Source: Bos javanicus
Lineage: Eukaryota > Chordata > Mammalia > Artiodactyla > Bovidae
Reading direction: 5' to 3'
NCBI RefSeq assembly: GCF_032452875.1
Contig: NC_083885.1
Span: forward strand, 29,615,925-29,679,924
Length of the DNA stretch: 64,000 nt
Shown here: positions 12,100 to 22,618 of the stretch, one piece after another
Layout of the letters: every line of letters begins with the position of its first letter
Numbering within the stretch: the stretch's first letter is position 1
Translations under genes and position numbers: made by a program
Notes under the pieces: model-generated
The model's input: the letters and a program-made list of their open reading frames with translations, nothing else
Told to the model about the DNA's origin: nothing
The model's database searches: none

Positions 12100-13507
12100 T
12101 TGTTATGAGTAAATGATAATGTCTGCACACAGTGGTCACTGCCATTCTGCCTGAAATTAGGTAGCATCTCAAATTCTAATTTGCTTTGATTGCCACACCC
12201 AGACATTTAGATCTAGACACTGAATCAAAGGAGATCATAGGAGAGTTGCTTTGTATGCATCCAGGCAACTTTCCCAAATCATGATTCTTATGATGTCCAA
12301 AGACCAGTGAGCTTCTCCAGCTCACAACCAGACAACACATCTCGGGCATTCATTTTTATTTTCCTGTTGGCTAAAAAGCACAATAGAAAGGTCCACATGG
12401 AAATAAGTGACATGTACAAAGGAGGCTCCTATAATCATAAAACAAACCAGTCCTCCCTTTTATCACACATTTCCTGGGTGGATTCATGCTATTCTCTTTG
12501 CCCATAGCATGCCTGCTTTTCCTCTTCACCTCTCCAAATGCAGCATTGCACTTGACTCCTGGTGGGCACTAGAGAAGGCATCATATAGAACTAATTTCTT
12601 CCTCACATGAGTAGTTAGGACGTGTTCTGCCATTCTATCAGGCAACCTGTCTGTAGGCCAGTAGTTATTGCCTTACTGCAGAAGCCCCGCCTCCCGGCGG
12701 GGAACTGTGTCTTTAACAACCTGTGCTCACACTGTCTAGGAGAGAGGTGCGGAAATGTGTTTGCCTCACTATGGTTTTGTGTATTCAGTTATTTGGTACG
12801 TTTAGTGATTAGTTTATGGGATCTTAAGCCTCTTTAAGATGGACACTACAAGGGACAAAATCATTCAAAGACCAAAGATAAAGGTCTTTAATTCAGTATT
12901 TCCCACTTTCACTAAGGTCTCCTTTTTATATGCCAAAGGCCATTTGTAAAACATCTAACTGCCTTTTTAAACCCATCACTATAGATAAATATCCAGATAT
13001 TTTCAGATTTATTTTAGCTATCAGTTTCCCTGAGAAGTCACCCAGCACATCAATTCTGTCTTAGATGCTTTTTATATCTTTTCTTAAATAAACAAATGTA
13101 GGTTTCTATGGTATTCTGTGGAGTGCAGCCTTTGTTTCTTTGTAACTGCTACATAATTATATTGGAAATGTGAAAAACAATTCAGCAGGAAATCAAATGC
13201 TGGCTCAGTGTGGGTATTTTTAAATCCAGAGATACACAAATATTAACCAGCAATGAGATTTAGATACTGTGCTTAAAACACAATCTAATGACAAGCCTTA
13301 TTTAAAAGCTAGGGAAATAAATAAATATATATATGTGCTCAAATAGGACATTTTTATAAACACAGATTTTCTTTACAGCACATTTAGAATTGTTTATTTT
13401 GCTTAAAAAAAAACAGTTAAATAAATTCAAGACAGAGACGGTTCTAAAAAGTCACTGTTTCTTAAACATCAAGTTCACAGCAGTCTACCTGAAAGAATAG
13501 GTAATAA
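12100..13507. other. Intronic sequence, no recognised element
   Basis: About 1.4 kb of unique, moderately AT-rich intron with TA-rich words near 13320 and A-rich runs near 13405. No cadherin-like coding segment in any frame. Confidence 0.5.
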
Positions 13508-13588
13508 TGGGGACTTTCCTGATAGTCCAGTGACTAAGACTCTGCACTCACAATGCTGGGGGCCCAGGTTTGATTCCTAGTCAGGGAT

Positions 13589-14984
13589 GCTGTGAAAGTG
13601 CTGCACTCAATATGTCAGCAAATTTGGAAAACTCAGCAGTGGCCACAGGACTGGAAAAGGTCGGTTTTCATTCTAATCCCAAAGAAAGGCAATGCCAAAG
13701 AATGCTCAAACTACCGCACAATTGCACTCATCTCATACGCTAGTAAAGTAATGCTCAAAATTCTCCAAGCCAGGCTTCAGCAATATATGAACCATGAACT
13801 TCCTGATGTTCAAGCTGGTTTTAGAAAAGGCAGAGGAGCCAGAGATCAAATTGCCAACATCTGTTGGATCATCAAAAAAGCAAGAGAGTTCCAGAAAAAC
13901 ATTTATTTCTGTTTTATTGAATATGCCAAAGCCTTTGATTGTGTGGATCACAAGAAACTGTGGAAAATTCTGAAAGAGATGGGAATACCAGACCACGTGA
14001 TCTATCTTCTGAGGAATCTATATTCAGGTCAGGAAGCAACAGTTAGAAGTGGACATGGAACAACAGACTGGTTCCAAATAGGAAAAGGAGTATGTCAAGG
14101 CTGTATACTGTCACTCTGCTTATTTAACTTATATGCAGAGTACATCATGAGAAACGCTGGACTGGAAGAAACACAGTCTGGAATCAAGATTGCCGGGAGA
14201 AATATCAATAACCTCAGATATGCAGATGACACCACCCTTATGGCAGAAAGTGAAGAGAAACTAAAAAGCCTCTTGATGAAAGTGAAAGAGGAGAGTGAAA
14301 AAGTTGGCTTAAAGCTCAACATTCAGAAAACAAAGATCATGGCATCTGGTCCCATCACTTCGTGGGAAATAGATGGGGAAACATTGGAAACAGTGTCAGA
14401 CTTTATTTTTTGGGCTCCAAAATCACTGTAGATGGTGGCAAAGACACTTACTCCTTGGAAGGAAAGTTATGACCAACCTAGATAGCATATTGAAAAGCAG
14501 AGACATTACTTTAACAAAGGTTAGTCTAGTCAAGGCTATGGTTTTTCCTGTGGTCACGTATGTATGTGAGAGTTGGACTGTGAAGAAGGCTGAGCGCCGA
14601 AGAATGGATGCTTTTGAACTGTGGTGTTGGAGAAGACTCTTGAGAGTCCCTTGGACTGCAAGGAGATCCAACCAGTCCAGTCTGAAGGAGATCATCCCTG
14701 GGATTTCTTTGGAAGGAATGATGCTAAAGCTGAAACTCCAGTACTTTGGCCACCTGATGCGAAGAGTTGACTCATTGGAAAAGATTCTGATGCTGGGAGG
14801 GATTGGGGGCAGGAGGAGAAGGGGCTGACAGAGGATGAGATGGCTGGATGGCATCACTGATTCGATGGACGTGAGTCTGGGTGAACTCCGGGAGTTGGTG
14901 ATGGACAGGGAGGCCTGGTGTGCTGGGATTCATGGGGTCACAAAGAGTCGGATACGACTGAGCGACTGAACTGAACTGAACTAA
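13589..14984 (+). mobile_element. BovB (RTE) LINE, 5'-truncated
   Basis: About 1.4 kb from within the RT domain to the BovB 3' terminus ('gagcgactgaactgaactga' at about 14960-14980). It contains the longest BovB reading frame in the window, then shifts frame. The 5' third of a full BovB, with the apurinic-like endonuclease, is missing, so this copy cannot move itself. Confidence 0.92.
13592..14431 (+). pseudogene. BovB reverse-transcriptase fragment
   Basis: An open frame of 279 codons from a 5'-truncated BovB. It begins inside the RT domain; its ATG is only an internal Met. Motifs in order: fingers (about residues 71-92, PDVQAGFRKGRGARDQIANI), motif A (AFDCVDH, 114-120) with the catalytic Asp, motif B (QGC, 169-171) and motif C (YADD, 210-213) with the two catalytic Asp. 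The frame is lost after about residue 270. The downstream C-terminal part (LLRVPWTARRSNQSSLKEI and on) continues in another frame at 14373-14828. RTE-type RT copies RNA into DNA at a nicked target. With no endonuclease and a frameshift, this one is a relic. Confidence 0.85.
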
Positions 14985-15054
14985 ACAGGGAAGTAGAACC
15001 CACTTGCTGCAACTAAGATATGGCACAGCCAAATAAATAAATATCTTTTAATAA

Positions 15055-15175
15055 CCAACAGGTAATGAGGCTTATATTATTACTGTGATTGCTAAAAACA
15101 GAGACTATATTTATATCATATTACATTATAATAGTATGATATGTGATAATAATACACGAATTTCATCTATATTAT
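15055..15175. other. Short AT-rich intronic spacer
   Basis: AT-rich unique sequence between two insertions. Its last bases supply the left target duplication of the next element. Confidence 0.45.
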
Positions 15176-15187
15176 AAAAATACTATT

Positions 15188-15388
15188 CAGTTCAGTTCAG
15201 TCGCTCAGTCGTGTCTGACTCTTTGTGACCCCATGAATCGCAGCACTCCAGGCCTCCCTATCCATCACCAGCTGCCGGAGTCTACCCAAACCCATGTCCA
15301 TTGAGTCGGTGATGCCATCCTACTATCTAATCCTCTGTTTTCCTCTTCTCCTCCTGCCCTCAATCTTTCCCAGAATCAGGGTCTTTTA
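15188..15388 (-). mobile_element. BovB 3' end, inverted, part of a composite insertion
   Basis: The reversed BovB terminus ('cagttcagttcagtcgctca') runs to 'agaatcagggtctttt' at 15388. It is joined directly to an L1 3' end in the opposite direction. The outer flanks of the pair share a 12-bp word with one mismatch (15176-15187 and 15570-15581), so both parts seem to have arrived together. Confidence 0.85.
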
Positions 15389-15569
15389 TCGATGCACAAT
15401 ACTGGATGCTTGGGGCTAGTGCACTGGGACGACCCAGAGGGATGGTATGGGGAGAGAGGAGGGAGGAGGGTTCAGGATGGGGAACACATGTATACCTGTG
15501 GTGGATTTATTTTGATATTTGGCAAAACTAATACAATTATGTAAAGTTTAAAAATAAAATAAAATTTTA
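15389..15569 (+). mobile_element. Bovine-type L1 3' end, part of a composite insertion
   Basis: Young L1 3' UTR: 'cttggggctagtgcactggg', 'gggatggtatggggagagag', 'acacatgtatacctgtggtg', 'ttggcaaaactaatacaatt', and the tail 'aaaaataaaataaaat'. It is closely similar to the 3' UTR of the intact L1 at 38.7 kb, read in reverse there. No ORF2 sequence is kept. Confidence 0.88.
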
Positions 15570-15581
15570 AAAAATACCATT

Positions 15582-16603
15582 ATAATATGGTATATACATA
15601 TATATTCTCTGTATCAGCCAGCTGAGTCTTAGTTCGCTTTTGAGTATTAGTTTCCTTTTAACCAATAAATAAATACATTAGATTGCTCAAGGAAATTGTT
15701 GATGTTCAGGTCACTCATTGAATGGAACTTAGGTTGGAATTTATATTTGTTTGGCTACATAGTCAAAACTTTCCTTCCACATTTGTCATCCAAGGTTTTA
15801 TCCCTTGTTCCCCTTCTTCAGCCTATTATTAAGCATTCATTGTCAAATTATAGCAGCAGGTGTGTGGAGCAGATTTCAGCATTATTCCGGGCTTATCTCA
15901 GTAGGTTACAGGAGCTTCAGATTTCAGTATAAGGAGTCTCTTTAGTTTGTTTTAAATTTAGGAAACTAGAAGTTCCTAAAAATCCAAATTCCCCTGGAAC
16001 GGATAGTTCACAGATGCAACTTTTAAATGCATGCTCCCCAACTGGACCTCCTCTTTCAGTAGGGAAAAGAGCCTCTCAGTGATACCCCATTACGTTCTAA
16101 CCTATTTTATATAGAGCTATTCAAAGGAAGGCTGTGAACTCAAACTTTGAAAGGATGGACAATCTTTTCTGACTTGAATCATGATATGTCTCAGTAGCAA
16201 CTTGCTGTCAGTAGAAGAAGACTGAGGTTCAGTAGTCAGAGATTTGGCTGAAGCATCAGATAAACCTAAGATCAAATCCAAATTTAGCCACCCAAATATG
16301 GGGAGCATCAAGTGTGGTATCTTGGCTTTATTAGATGAGAGATGGTACCAACTTGTGGACCTGTTATGAGGATTTAATGGATAAAGGGCCCTGGAAGAGC
16401 TGGAATGCTGCCTAGTATACAGTTAGCAGCAACTCTTAATTGTATCATTATTTTCATCCTTATCACAAGGGTTTGCAATTTTCAGCAGTATTTACTTTAC
16501 CCTATTGCTCATTAGTTTTAACCAGATGCCAATTTCCATTCATTGAAACTTCATTTCTAATGCAGCTTTAGTTTTTTCAGAATTAGGACTGCAGGGACTG
16601 TAG
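15582..16603. other. Intronic sequence with a possible MIR remnant
   Basis: Unique sequence. The segment at about 16320-16440 ('ttatgaggatttaatggata', 'ctgcctagtatacagttagc') looks like a decayed MIR 3' half. Otherwise nothing recognised. Confidence 0.4.
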
Positions 16604-16732
16604 CAATGGTTCTCAAAGTGTGGTCCCTGGAACAGCAGCTTCAGCCTCGCATGGGAACTTGTTAGAAATACAAATTCTTTGGCCTGGGAATCAATGTTTT
16701 AACAAGCTCTCTGGGTGATTCTGAGGCACCGT
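16604..16732 (+). mobile_element. MER5A-like hAT-Charlie fossil with internal deletion
   Basis: 'ggttctcaaagtgtggtccc', 'catgggaacttgttagaaat' and 'ttttaacaagctctctgggtg' follow the MER5A consensus. The middle block ('gcaatctgtg' region) is missing. Confidence 0.7.
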
Positions 16733-17320
16733 CACAGCCAGAGTCTTCCCTTTCTCATTCTCCAGGCTCTCTGTTTCACCCATAGCCTAGTCTGCTGCTA
16801 AGTCTGGGATGCTAATATTCTGAATGCTACATTTCCCTTATTTTAATATTTCTATGTATTTGATGGACCCCTCTGACATAGAGAATAAGATCATTTCTTG
16901 TACTTGGCATCCGAAAGCAATCATAATTTGCTCTACTTAACTTTCCAGCCATATATTCTTTTCTCTCTGGAGTCCTCTGATCTTCAGAAGACTTGATCAA
17001 GATATGTGTTAATTTTGAAATACATCTTTGACAAAAACCTACTCTTACTTTATGAGCCTAACAAAAATACACCTTCCACAAAGGATCTTCATAGAGAAGA
17101 CTGTCTCTCCCATCCAATGGAAATATCCAACCCTACTGCAAATCATATGCTTTCTAAGTAAATGATAGAGTTTCAGTGCTTGCCTTAGAGACAGTTTCTT
17201 TACATTCTAGCTCATTGCTTCTTTGTGACAAAGAGCGTAACTCTTGACCTTGGGAAACATGTGGGATGGACTCTTGCTGTATAGCCACTTCAGGAGCAAG
17301 AAAATATTAGTATCATAAGT
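16733..17320. other. Intronic sequence, no recognised element
   Basis: Unique sequence, no exon or repeat recognised. Confidence 0.45.
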
Positions 17321-17330
17321 GAGGATTTAG

Positions 17331-17607
17331 TCACTGAGTCTTGTCCAAGTCTTTGTGGCCCCATGGACTATAGCCTCCCAGGATGTGAAGAGACAACTCA
17401 TTTGAAAAGACTCTGAGGCTGGGAAAGATTGAAGGCAGGAGGAGAAGGGGATGACAGAGGATGAGATGGTGGATAGCATCACTGTGTCAATGGACATGAC
17501 TTTGAGCAAGCTCTGCGAGTTGGGGATGCACAGAGAAGCCTGGTGTGCTGCAGTCTATGGGGGTGCAAAGAATCAATCATGACTTAGTGACTGAACAATA
17601 ACAAACT
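17331..17607 (+). mobile_element. Fold-back BovB 3' fragment
   Basis: The main part, about 17380-17607, is a BovB 3' end in plus orientation ('gaaaagactctgaggctggg' to 'gacttagtgactgaac'). It is preceded at 17331-17383 by an inverted piece equivalent to the BovB/Bov-A terminus ('tcactgagtcttgtccaagt'). The whole is flanked by 'gaggatttag' (17321-17330) and 'gagggtttag' (17608-17617), a likely target duplication with one mismatch. Non-coding. Confidence 0.75.
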
Positions 17608-17617
17608 GAGGGTTTAG

Positions 17618-18364
17618 AGTAACCAATGCCCCGTCACCTCAAATTAGACAGAAGCAAGTTATCCTAGTTCAAAATTCTACCATCCAGTGGCCACCTGACC
17701 TGACACTGAAATGCTAGGTGAGTAGGGGTAAATTCAAGATGGAATTGTGTCTATTTTTAGCCCTGGTTTTTAAGCATTGGATTAGGGAGTCCTATAATCA
17801 GAAAACGTGCTGCATTTTCACTCTTTAGGCTTTGCTTCTTTGTAACCTGCTTCTGCTTGTTCAATACAGATCAGATTAAACGATAAATGGGCTTGTTGGG
17901 TAATGAAGTGTGGGCTGGCATAATTCAGGTCTTGCCTCAGGCTCTCAGAGGGAAGAGAAGTAAAGGATCTTTGATCAGAGGGCTGGCTCCTTGTGGGGAG
18001 AGAGAGGGAACCTGGGGCTCCTCTCTGCCACCACCTTTCTCATGGTCTCTGTCCCCGACTCTTCAGAGGGCTTACTATTCTATGGGAGAGCTTCCCCTTG
18101 AGCACAGTCAATGCCCCACAATTTTCACACAAGGAGAGCACAGTCAGTCCTGTCCTTCATGCCTCAGCTTCAGTCACTCAGGAAAGAATGACTTTAAAAA
18201 CTTCAGAAAGCCATTGTGCCGATGTGCTTGTCAGCTCAAGACTTTTAACAAAGAGCTGAGTGGGATATATTAAAGCAGAGATCTTCTCCACCAATGAACC
18301 AATAATGTCTGTTTAGAGTCAGAACTCATCAGGCTAATATCTTGTGGTATTAATTCTTATTTCC
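17618..18364. other. Intronic sequence, no recognised element
   Basis: Unique sequence. A 128-codon open frame at 17887-18273 (plus) has no recognisable domain or splice context; I regard it as chance. Confidence 0.45.
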
Positions 18365-18485
18365 TCTATTCATTCATTAACTCAGCAAACATTCACTGGG
18401 AGACCCCACAGTGCTAGGCTCCCAGGATAAAACAGTGGTCGACATCAAAGCAATAATGTCTCATGAGAACAAGAACTTTATCAAT
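18365..18485 (-). mobile_element. L2-like LINE remnant
   Basis: 'attcattaactcagcaaaca', 'ttcactgggag' and 'cagtgctaggctcccaggat' echo the well-known L2 3' end ('ttcaacaaatatttattgagc...gtgctaggcactgggaat'). Short and diverged. Confidence 0.45.
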
Positions 18486-18493
18486 GTATTTTC

Positions 18494-18612
18494 AGGGAAT
18501 TCCTTGGAAGCCCAGTGGTTAGGACTCAGCGCTTTGACTGCTATGGGTCTGGGTTTGATCCCCTTAGTCAGAGAACTAAGATCCCATAGGCCACAAGGTG
18601 TGGCCAAAAAAA
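18494..18612 (+). mobile_element. tRNA-derived CHR-type SINE
   Basis: Starts 'agggaattccttggaagccc', with 'agtggttaggactc' and B-box-like 'gggtttgatcccc', and ends 'ggccacaaggtgtggccaaa' plus an A tail. Confidence 0.78.
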
Positions 18613-19186
18613 ATGTATTTTCAAAACCTCAGGCAAATAAATGGGTGTTTTAGGCCTCAACCAGTCTCTTAAAGGCAAAGAACATGGATCTTTGAGACCT
18701 GACAGCAAAGGAACTTAGCCTGGCTTGGATATCAAGAAATATTAATAATAGTATTTAAAGCTTACATGTAGGAGAAATTGTCATAGTATTATAAATGTGT
18801 TAACAGATTTATAATAAATAATACCAATTGCTACTTAAGCTGAAATTCTAAAGAATCCATAACTAATGAGTTCACAGCTGTTAGAAATGTTGTGTCCAGT
18901 CCTTTTTCTCAAATAAGTAAGGGGTTGGAGGAGAACCTTTGAGATGTACAGTACTATAATGAGAAGAGGAACCTAGAAGGGAAGTCTCTGTGTGTGTAGG
19001 CTACAGATCTGTATCATTCTCGGTCATGCATCACTAAGATTTAGCATTCCAGTCTGAAATTACTTTTTTAAAAATGAATGCCCACAATATTTGGAAATTC
19101 CACCTCCCCATCAAGAGGCGACATTTATTTCTCTACTTTGTAAACCTGCTCTTGGTAACATGACCTGCTTTGACCAATGGCATTTG
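18613..19186. other. Intronic sequence, no recognised element
   Basis: AT-rich unique sequence. Nothing recognised. Confidence 0.45.
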
Positions 19187-19508
19187 CAGCAAACTCCAAC
19201 CAGTCCATTCTGAAGGACATCAGCCCTGGGATTTCTTTGGAAGGAATGATGCTAAAGCTGAAACTCCAGTACTTTGGCCACCTCATGGGAAGACTTGACT
19301 CATTGGAAAAGACTCTGATGCTGGGAGGGATTGGGGGCAGGAGGAGAAGGGGCTGACAGAGGATGAGATGGCTGGATGGCATCACTGACTCGATGAACAT
19401 GAGTCTGAGTAACTCCGGGAGTTGGTGATGGACAGGGAGGCCTGGCGTGCTGCGATTCATGGGGTTGCAAAGAGTTGGACACGACTGAGCGACTGATCTG
19501 ATCTGAGA
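19187..19508 (+). mobile_element. BovB 3' end
   Basis: Starts abruptly at 'aactccaaccagtccattct' and runs through 'ctgaaactccagtactttgg' and 'ggctggatggcatcactgac' to 'gagcgactgatctgatctga'. It covers only the C-terminal part of the BovB ORF and the 3' terminus. Confidence 0.9.
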
Positions 19509-19529
19509 CCTGGCAAGTACTAGCTCTTC

Positions 19530-19590
19530 CCTGGAGTCGCAAAGAGTCGGACACACTGAACAACTAACACTTTTACTTTCACTTTCATGT
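19530..19590 (+). mobile_element. Bov-A SINE tail fragment
   Basis: 'ggagtcgcaaagagtcggac' followed by 'acactgaacaactaacactt' and 'ttactttcactttca' is the 3' part of a Bov-A unit with its linker. Confidence 0.65.
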
Positions 19591-19918
19591 GTAAGCCCAA
19601 GTGGCCGGGGGGAAAAGGGAGATCTGAATGATACATTTAGACAAAGAACTAACAGTTTATGCTTCACCTACTAGTAGGCACCAGGTTTGGTCTGGAGAAG
19701 GTCAGAGAGCAGGATGAGGATGAGGGGAGAGGGGCACTAGAGGGGGAAAGAAATGTTATTAAGTCCTTTCCATATGCCATTTTACCTGTATTATCTCATT
19801 TTGTCATAACATACTTCAAATATATCAACGGAAGCTTAAAGAGATTATGTGGTGTATTCAAATCACATCTAAAGCATATTTTTGGCTGTGAAAATCTGCC
19901 TTCATAATTTGTTTTTAC
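19591..19918. other. Intronic sequence, no recognised element
   Basis: Short unique stretch between a BovB and a BOV-A2 copy. Nothing recognised. Confidence 0.4.
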
Positions 19919-20190
19919 CTAGGCAATGGCACTCCACTCCAGTACTCCTGCCTGGAAAATCCCATGGACGGAGGAGCCTGTTAGGCTGCAATCCATGGGG
20001 TCGCTAACAGTCGGACACGACTGAGCGTCTTCACTTTCACTTTTCACTTTCATGCATTGGAGAAGGAAATGGCAACCCACTCCAGTGTTCTTGCCTGGAG
20101 AATCTCAGGGACGGGGGAGCCTGGTGGGCTGCCGTCTGTGGGGTCGGCACAGAGTCGGACACGACTGAAGCGACTTAGCAGCAGCAGCAG
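19919..20190 (+). mobile_element. BOV-A2 SINE (dimeric)
   Basis: Two Bov-A units ('ggcaatggcactccactcca...' and 'ggagaaggaaatggcaaccc...') joined by the 'cttcactttcacttttcact' linker, ending in a (CAG)n tail at 20178-20190. Full-length form. Confidence 0.92.
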
Positions 20191-20811
20191 TAACCATTAC
20201 TGCTTTCTGAGAAAGAGGTTACAACTACAACTTTGGTTTGGGTAAGAAGGAGGCTTTTAAGGCTGCCAAACTGGCCAGGACTGAGGAAAAAAGCTCCTCC
20301 TTTTGGACACATGTTTGTAGAAAATTATACCTCCCAAATCATCTTAAGATGATACTGCCTCAAAAACTCATTAATTTGTATATTCTCAAAATAAAGCTGG
20401 GTGGTTTTATCTGATGACAAGAAAGCTAAAGTTTTAGGACTATCCTCTTTAATTATACGAAGTGATAAAATTAATGTTTACTTTATAACTACTGTTATAC
20501 TAATATTAACATAAGCATTATCACCAAAACTTTACTGTGTGTTAGGAAAGATATTAGCATGTAAGCATATTCACTTCTTATCACATACCTCTAAAGGTGT
20601 TTCAATATATCCCCCATTTTAGAAATAGGGAATCTAAGCCACAGAGAGAAGTTCAGTAACTTATCCACTAAGTGAGTGTGGATGAATGAAAAAATAATGA
20701 TTCCATCTAAGCAACCTGATTTATAAACTTGCTTACTTAACTCTGACTGATATCTGCATTTTCTTCCCAAGTCCACGTGCTTCCTTTATTCCCAGAGAAA
20801 CCACTGTTGTT
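20191..20811. other. Intronic sequence holding an old MIR
   Basis: Unique sequence apart from a MIR at about 20535-20690, given separately. Confidence 0.45.
20535..20690 (-). mobile_element. MIR SINE (old)
   Basis: Reverse MIR order: 'ccccattttagaaataggga', 'atctaagccacagagagaag', 'ttcagtaacttatccactaa' and 'gtgagtgtgg'. Confidence 0.65.
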
Positions 20812-20875
20812 GCTGTTTACTCACTAAGTTGTATCTGACTCCATTGCGACCTCACGGATGGTCCTGTCCTTTATC
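20812..20875 (-). mobile_element. Bov-A SINE fragment
   Basis: 'gttgttgctgtttactcact', 'aagttgtatctgactccatt' and 'gcgacctcacggatgg' match the reversed 3' end of a Bov-A unit. Only about 65 bp remain. Confidence 0.65.
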
Positions 20876-20879
20876 TACA

Positions 20880-21693
20880 ACTGTCTACAATAAGAGCTCC
20901 TGTCAAGGATTTGAGGAGGGTGGTTTATAAGAGAGACCAGGGCAAGACACAGGGGTAGAAGCCTCTTACGTTCTGTGTTTTTCTAGGTTAGGACTAAAGA
21001 GCTGTTAGTCATAGTGACATCTTAAAGGAGTTCCTAGTTAAAATCTGTATCTCCAGCCTCAATCTACAGGCTTTTCCTAAATAGACTAGGACAAAAAGAA
21101 AGGCAGAGACGAAAGAGATGGGGAGGTGGTGGGAGGAGTTCGGTAGAATGGATGCATTCAAAGAGGAACAAAGAGGAGCTAAAGGAGACATCAAGTGGAT
21201 ATTCAAGGAAGTGGAGTAGTTGTCTACAAAACGGGCACGATTGTGGTTAAAACTGGTGTGAGTTACGCAGAGTGATACTCATTTGGGGCCTGCTTCTCCT
21301 CGAACTCAGAATGACACTCCCATTCTTCTCTGTCAGGAAATTCCCAGGAACCCGTAGCTTCCCCTTCACTTTCCCATAATGGATTTTCCACTTCCCTTCA
21401 TTATAACCTTTATTGTTAAGAATATTGATTGTTACCTCACAGCACATGTATGCTTATCTGAGGAAGGGTATAGCCACAGAAACTTGCCATGTACCTCTGT
21501 TCCCCAAGAGTCACATCGTTCATCTGCTGCCACAGCTTCTCTGATACTTGGGAGCCCCGTAACCACTCCAGCCCTGAACTTCACTGTCCACCTCAGACTT
21601 TAATCATTCTTTCCCTTCTGTGAGTTACCTAACTGGACAGTGGCTTCTCTCCATCTTCTTCTACTCAATTCTTTCATTATATATTATTTCTTA
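20880..21693. other. Intronic sequence, no recognised element
   Basis: Unique sequence. Several open frames of 60-75 codons occur on both strands with no family resemblance. Confidence 0.45.
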
Positions 21694-21890
21694 AAATGTT
21701 TCTTTGTTTCTATTGATTTATTTCTGGCTGCATTGGGTCTGAGTTGTGGCACATGGGATCCTGTGCTGCAGTGCGCATGCTTAGTCGCCCTGAGGCATAT
21801 GGGATCTTTGTTCCCTGACTAAGGATCGAACCTGCAGCCCTTGCACTGGAAGGTGGACTCTTAACCCCTGGACCACCAGGAAAGTTCCTG
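21694..21890 (-). mobile_element. tRNA-derived CHR-type SINE
   Basis: Reverse orientation: 'tattgatttatttctggctg' tail, body 'gggtctgagttgtggcacat', 'ccctgactaaggatcgaacc' (reversed B box) and 5' end 'ggaccaccaggaaagttcct'. Confidence 0.85.
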
Positions 21891-22404
21891 CTTCCACTCA
21901 ATTCTATACAAGGGAAGGATATTGATCTTAAAGAAACTCTAGCCCTGATTATGCCACAGGCAATACACAGAGAGATTACATCTTTTGAGTGAGATCCTGA
22001 TATAAAATCTGAAGTCCTTATTAGTTCAATCAGGCTCTCCAAGAATATGCCAGCTTCATTTCAAGGGCCTTCCTTTAGGCACAGATCAATCTACCATGCC
22101 TGAACCGGGGACAAAAGGAAGGTCAGTAAACAAACTTATTGGTTGTGCAGTGAAGAAACACAGCTGCACCCAGCAGCAACTCACAGGACATGATTACCAG
22201 TTTTCTTGTTGTGGGGAGGAGAAGGGATGAAAGACAATATAAGCCAAATAAATAATTTAAAATTAAGCTATTATTCAAAGCCTAAGGTTAGGGCTGTATT
22301 AACAAGAACACGTGCAATTTATTCATCAATTTCTAAAGGTTATAGATATATTTTGAGCTAAGAGGTAGAGTACCATCACTTTTAATTCAATCCTTGTGTG
22401 TATG
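21891..22404. other. Intronic sequence, no recognised element
   Basis: Unique sequence. Nothing recognised. Confidence 0.45.
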
Positions 22405-22488
22405 CATGTGTGTGTGAGTGCTAAGTCGCTTCAGTTGTATCTGACTATTTGGGACTTTATGGACTGTAGCTGGCCAGGCTCCTACACC
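22405..22488 (-). mobile_element. Bov-A SINE fragment
   Basis: 'gtgctaagtcgcttcagttg', 'tatctgactatttgggactt' and 'tggccaggctcc' match a reversed Bov-A 3' part, truncated after about 80 bp. Confidence 0.7.
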
Positions 22489-22502
22489 CTAAATTTAAAA
22501 GA

Positions 22503-22618
22503 ACAATTATGATTCCCATTTCATAGATGGGAAAACTGAAAGCAAGAGAGGGGAAATATTTTGCCTAGGGTTATATGGGCAAGATGAGGCCAACTCCACT
22601 AACTCCAGGACCTAAGAT
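22503..22618 (-). mobile_element. MIR SINE (old)
   Basis: 'attcccatttcatagatggg', 'aaaactgaaagcaagagagg' and 'tttgcctagggttatatggg' follow the reverse of the MIR core. Confidence 0.65.

Larger units (their letters stand above)
13508..15052 (+). mobile_element. CHR-type SINE split by a BovB insertion
   Basis: The SINE head is at 13508-13588 ('ggggactttcctgatagtcc', then B box 'ggtttgattccta'). It resumes at about 14986 with 'agggaagtagaacccacttg', 'ctgcaactaagatatggcac' and an 'aaataaataaata' tail. The two halves make one standard SINE once the BovB between them is removed. Copies of 'cagggaa/cagggat' lie at both junctions. Confidence 0.8.

Noticed and set aside
13592..14431. Possible host gene with a reverse-transcriptase domain
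   Set aside because: It is a 5'-truncated BovB nested in a SINE, with a frameshift after the RT domain and the BovB terminus downstream.
17887..18273. 128-codon plus-strand frame
   Set aside because: No domain, no splice context, no repeat origin and no conservation visible. Frames of this length are expected by chance in 64 kb.
19125..19667. 180-codon minus-strand frame, and similar Ser/Pro/Leu-rich frames at 14423, 29767 and 54822
   Set aside because: These are the antisense of the BovB 3' coding region and recur in every BovB copy. They are not host genes.
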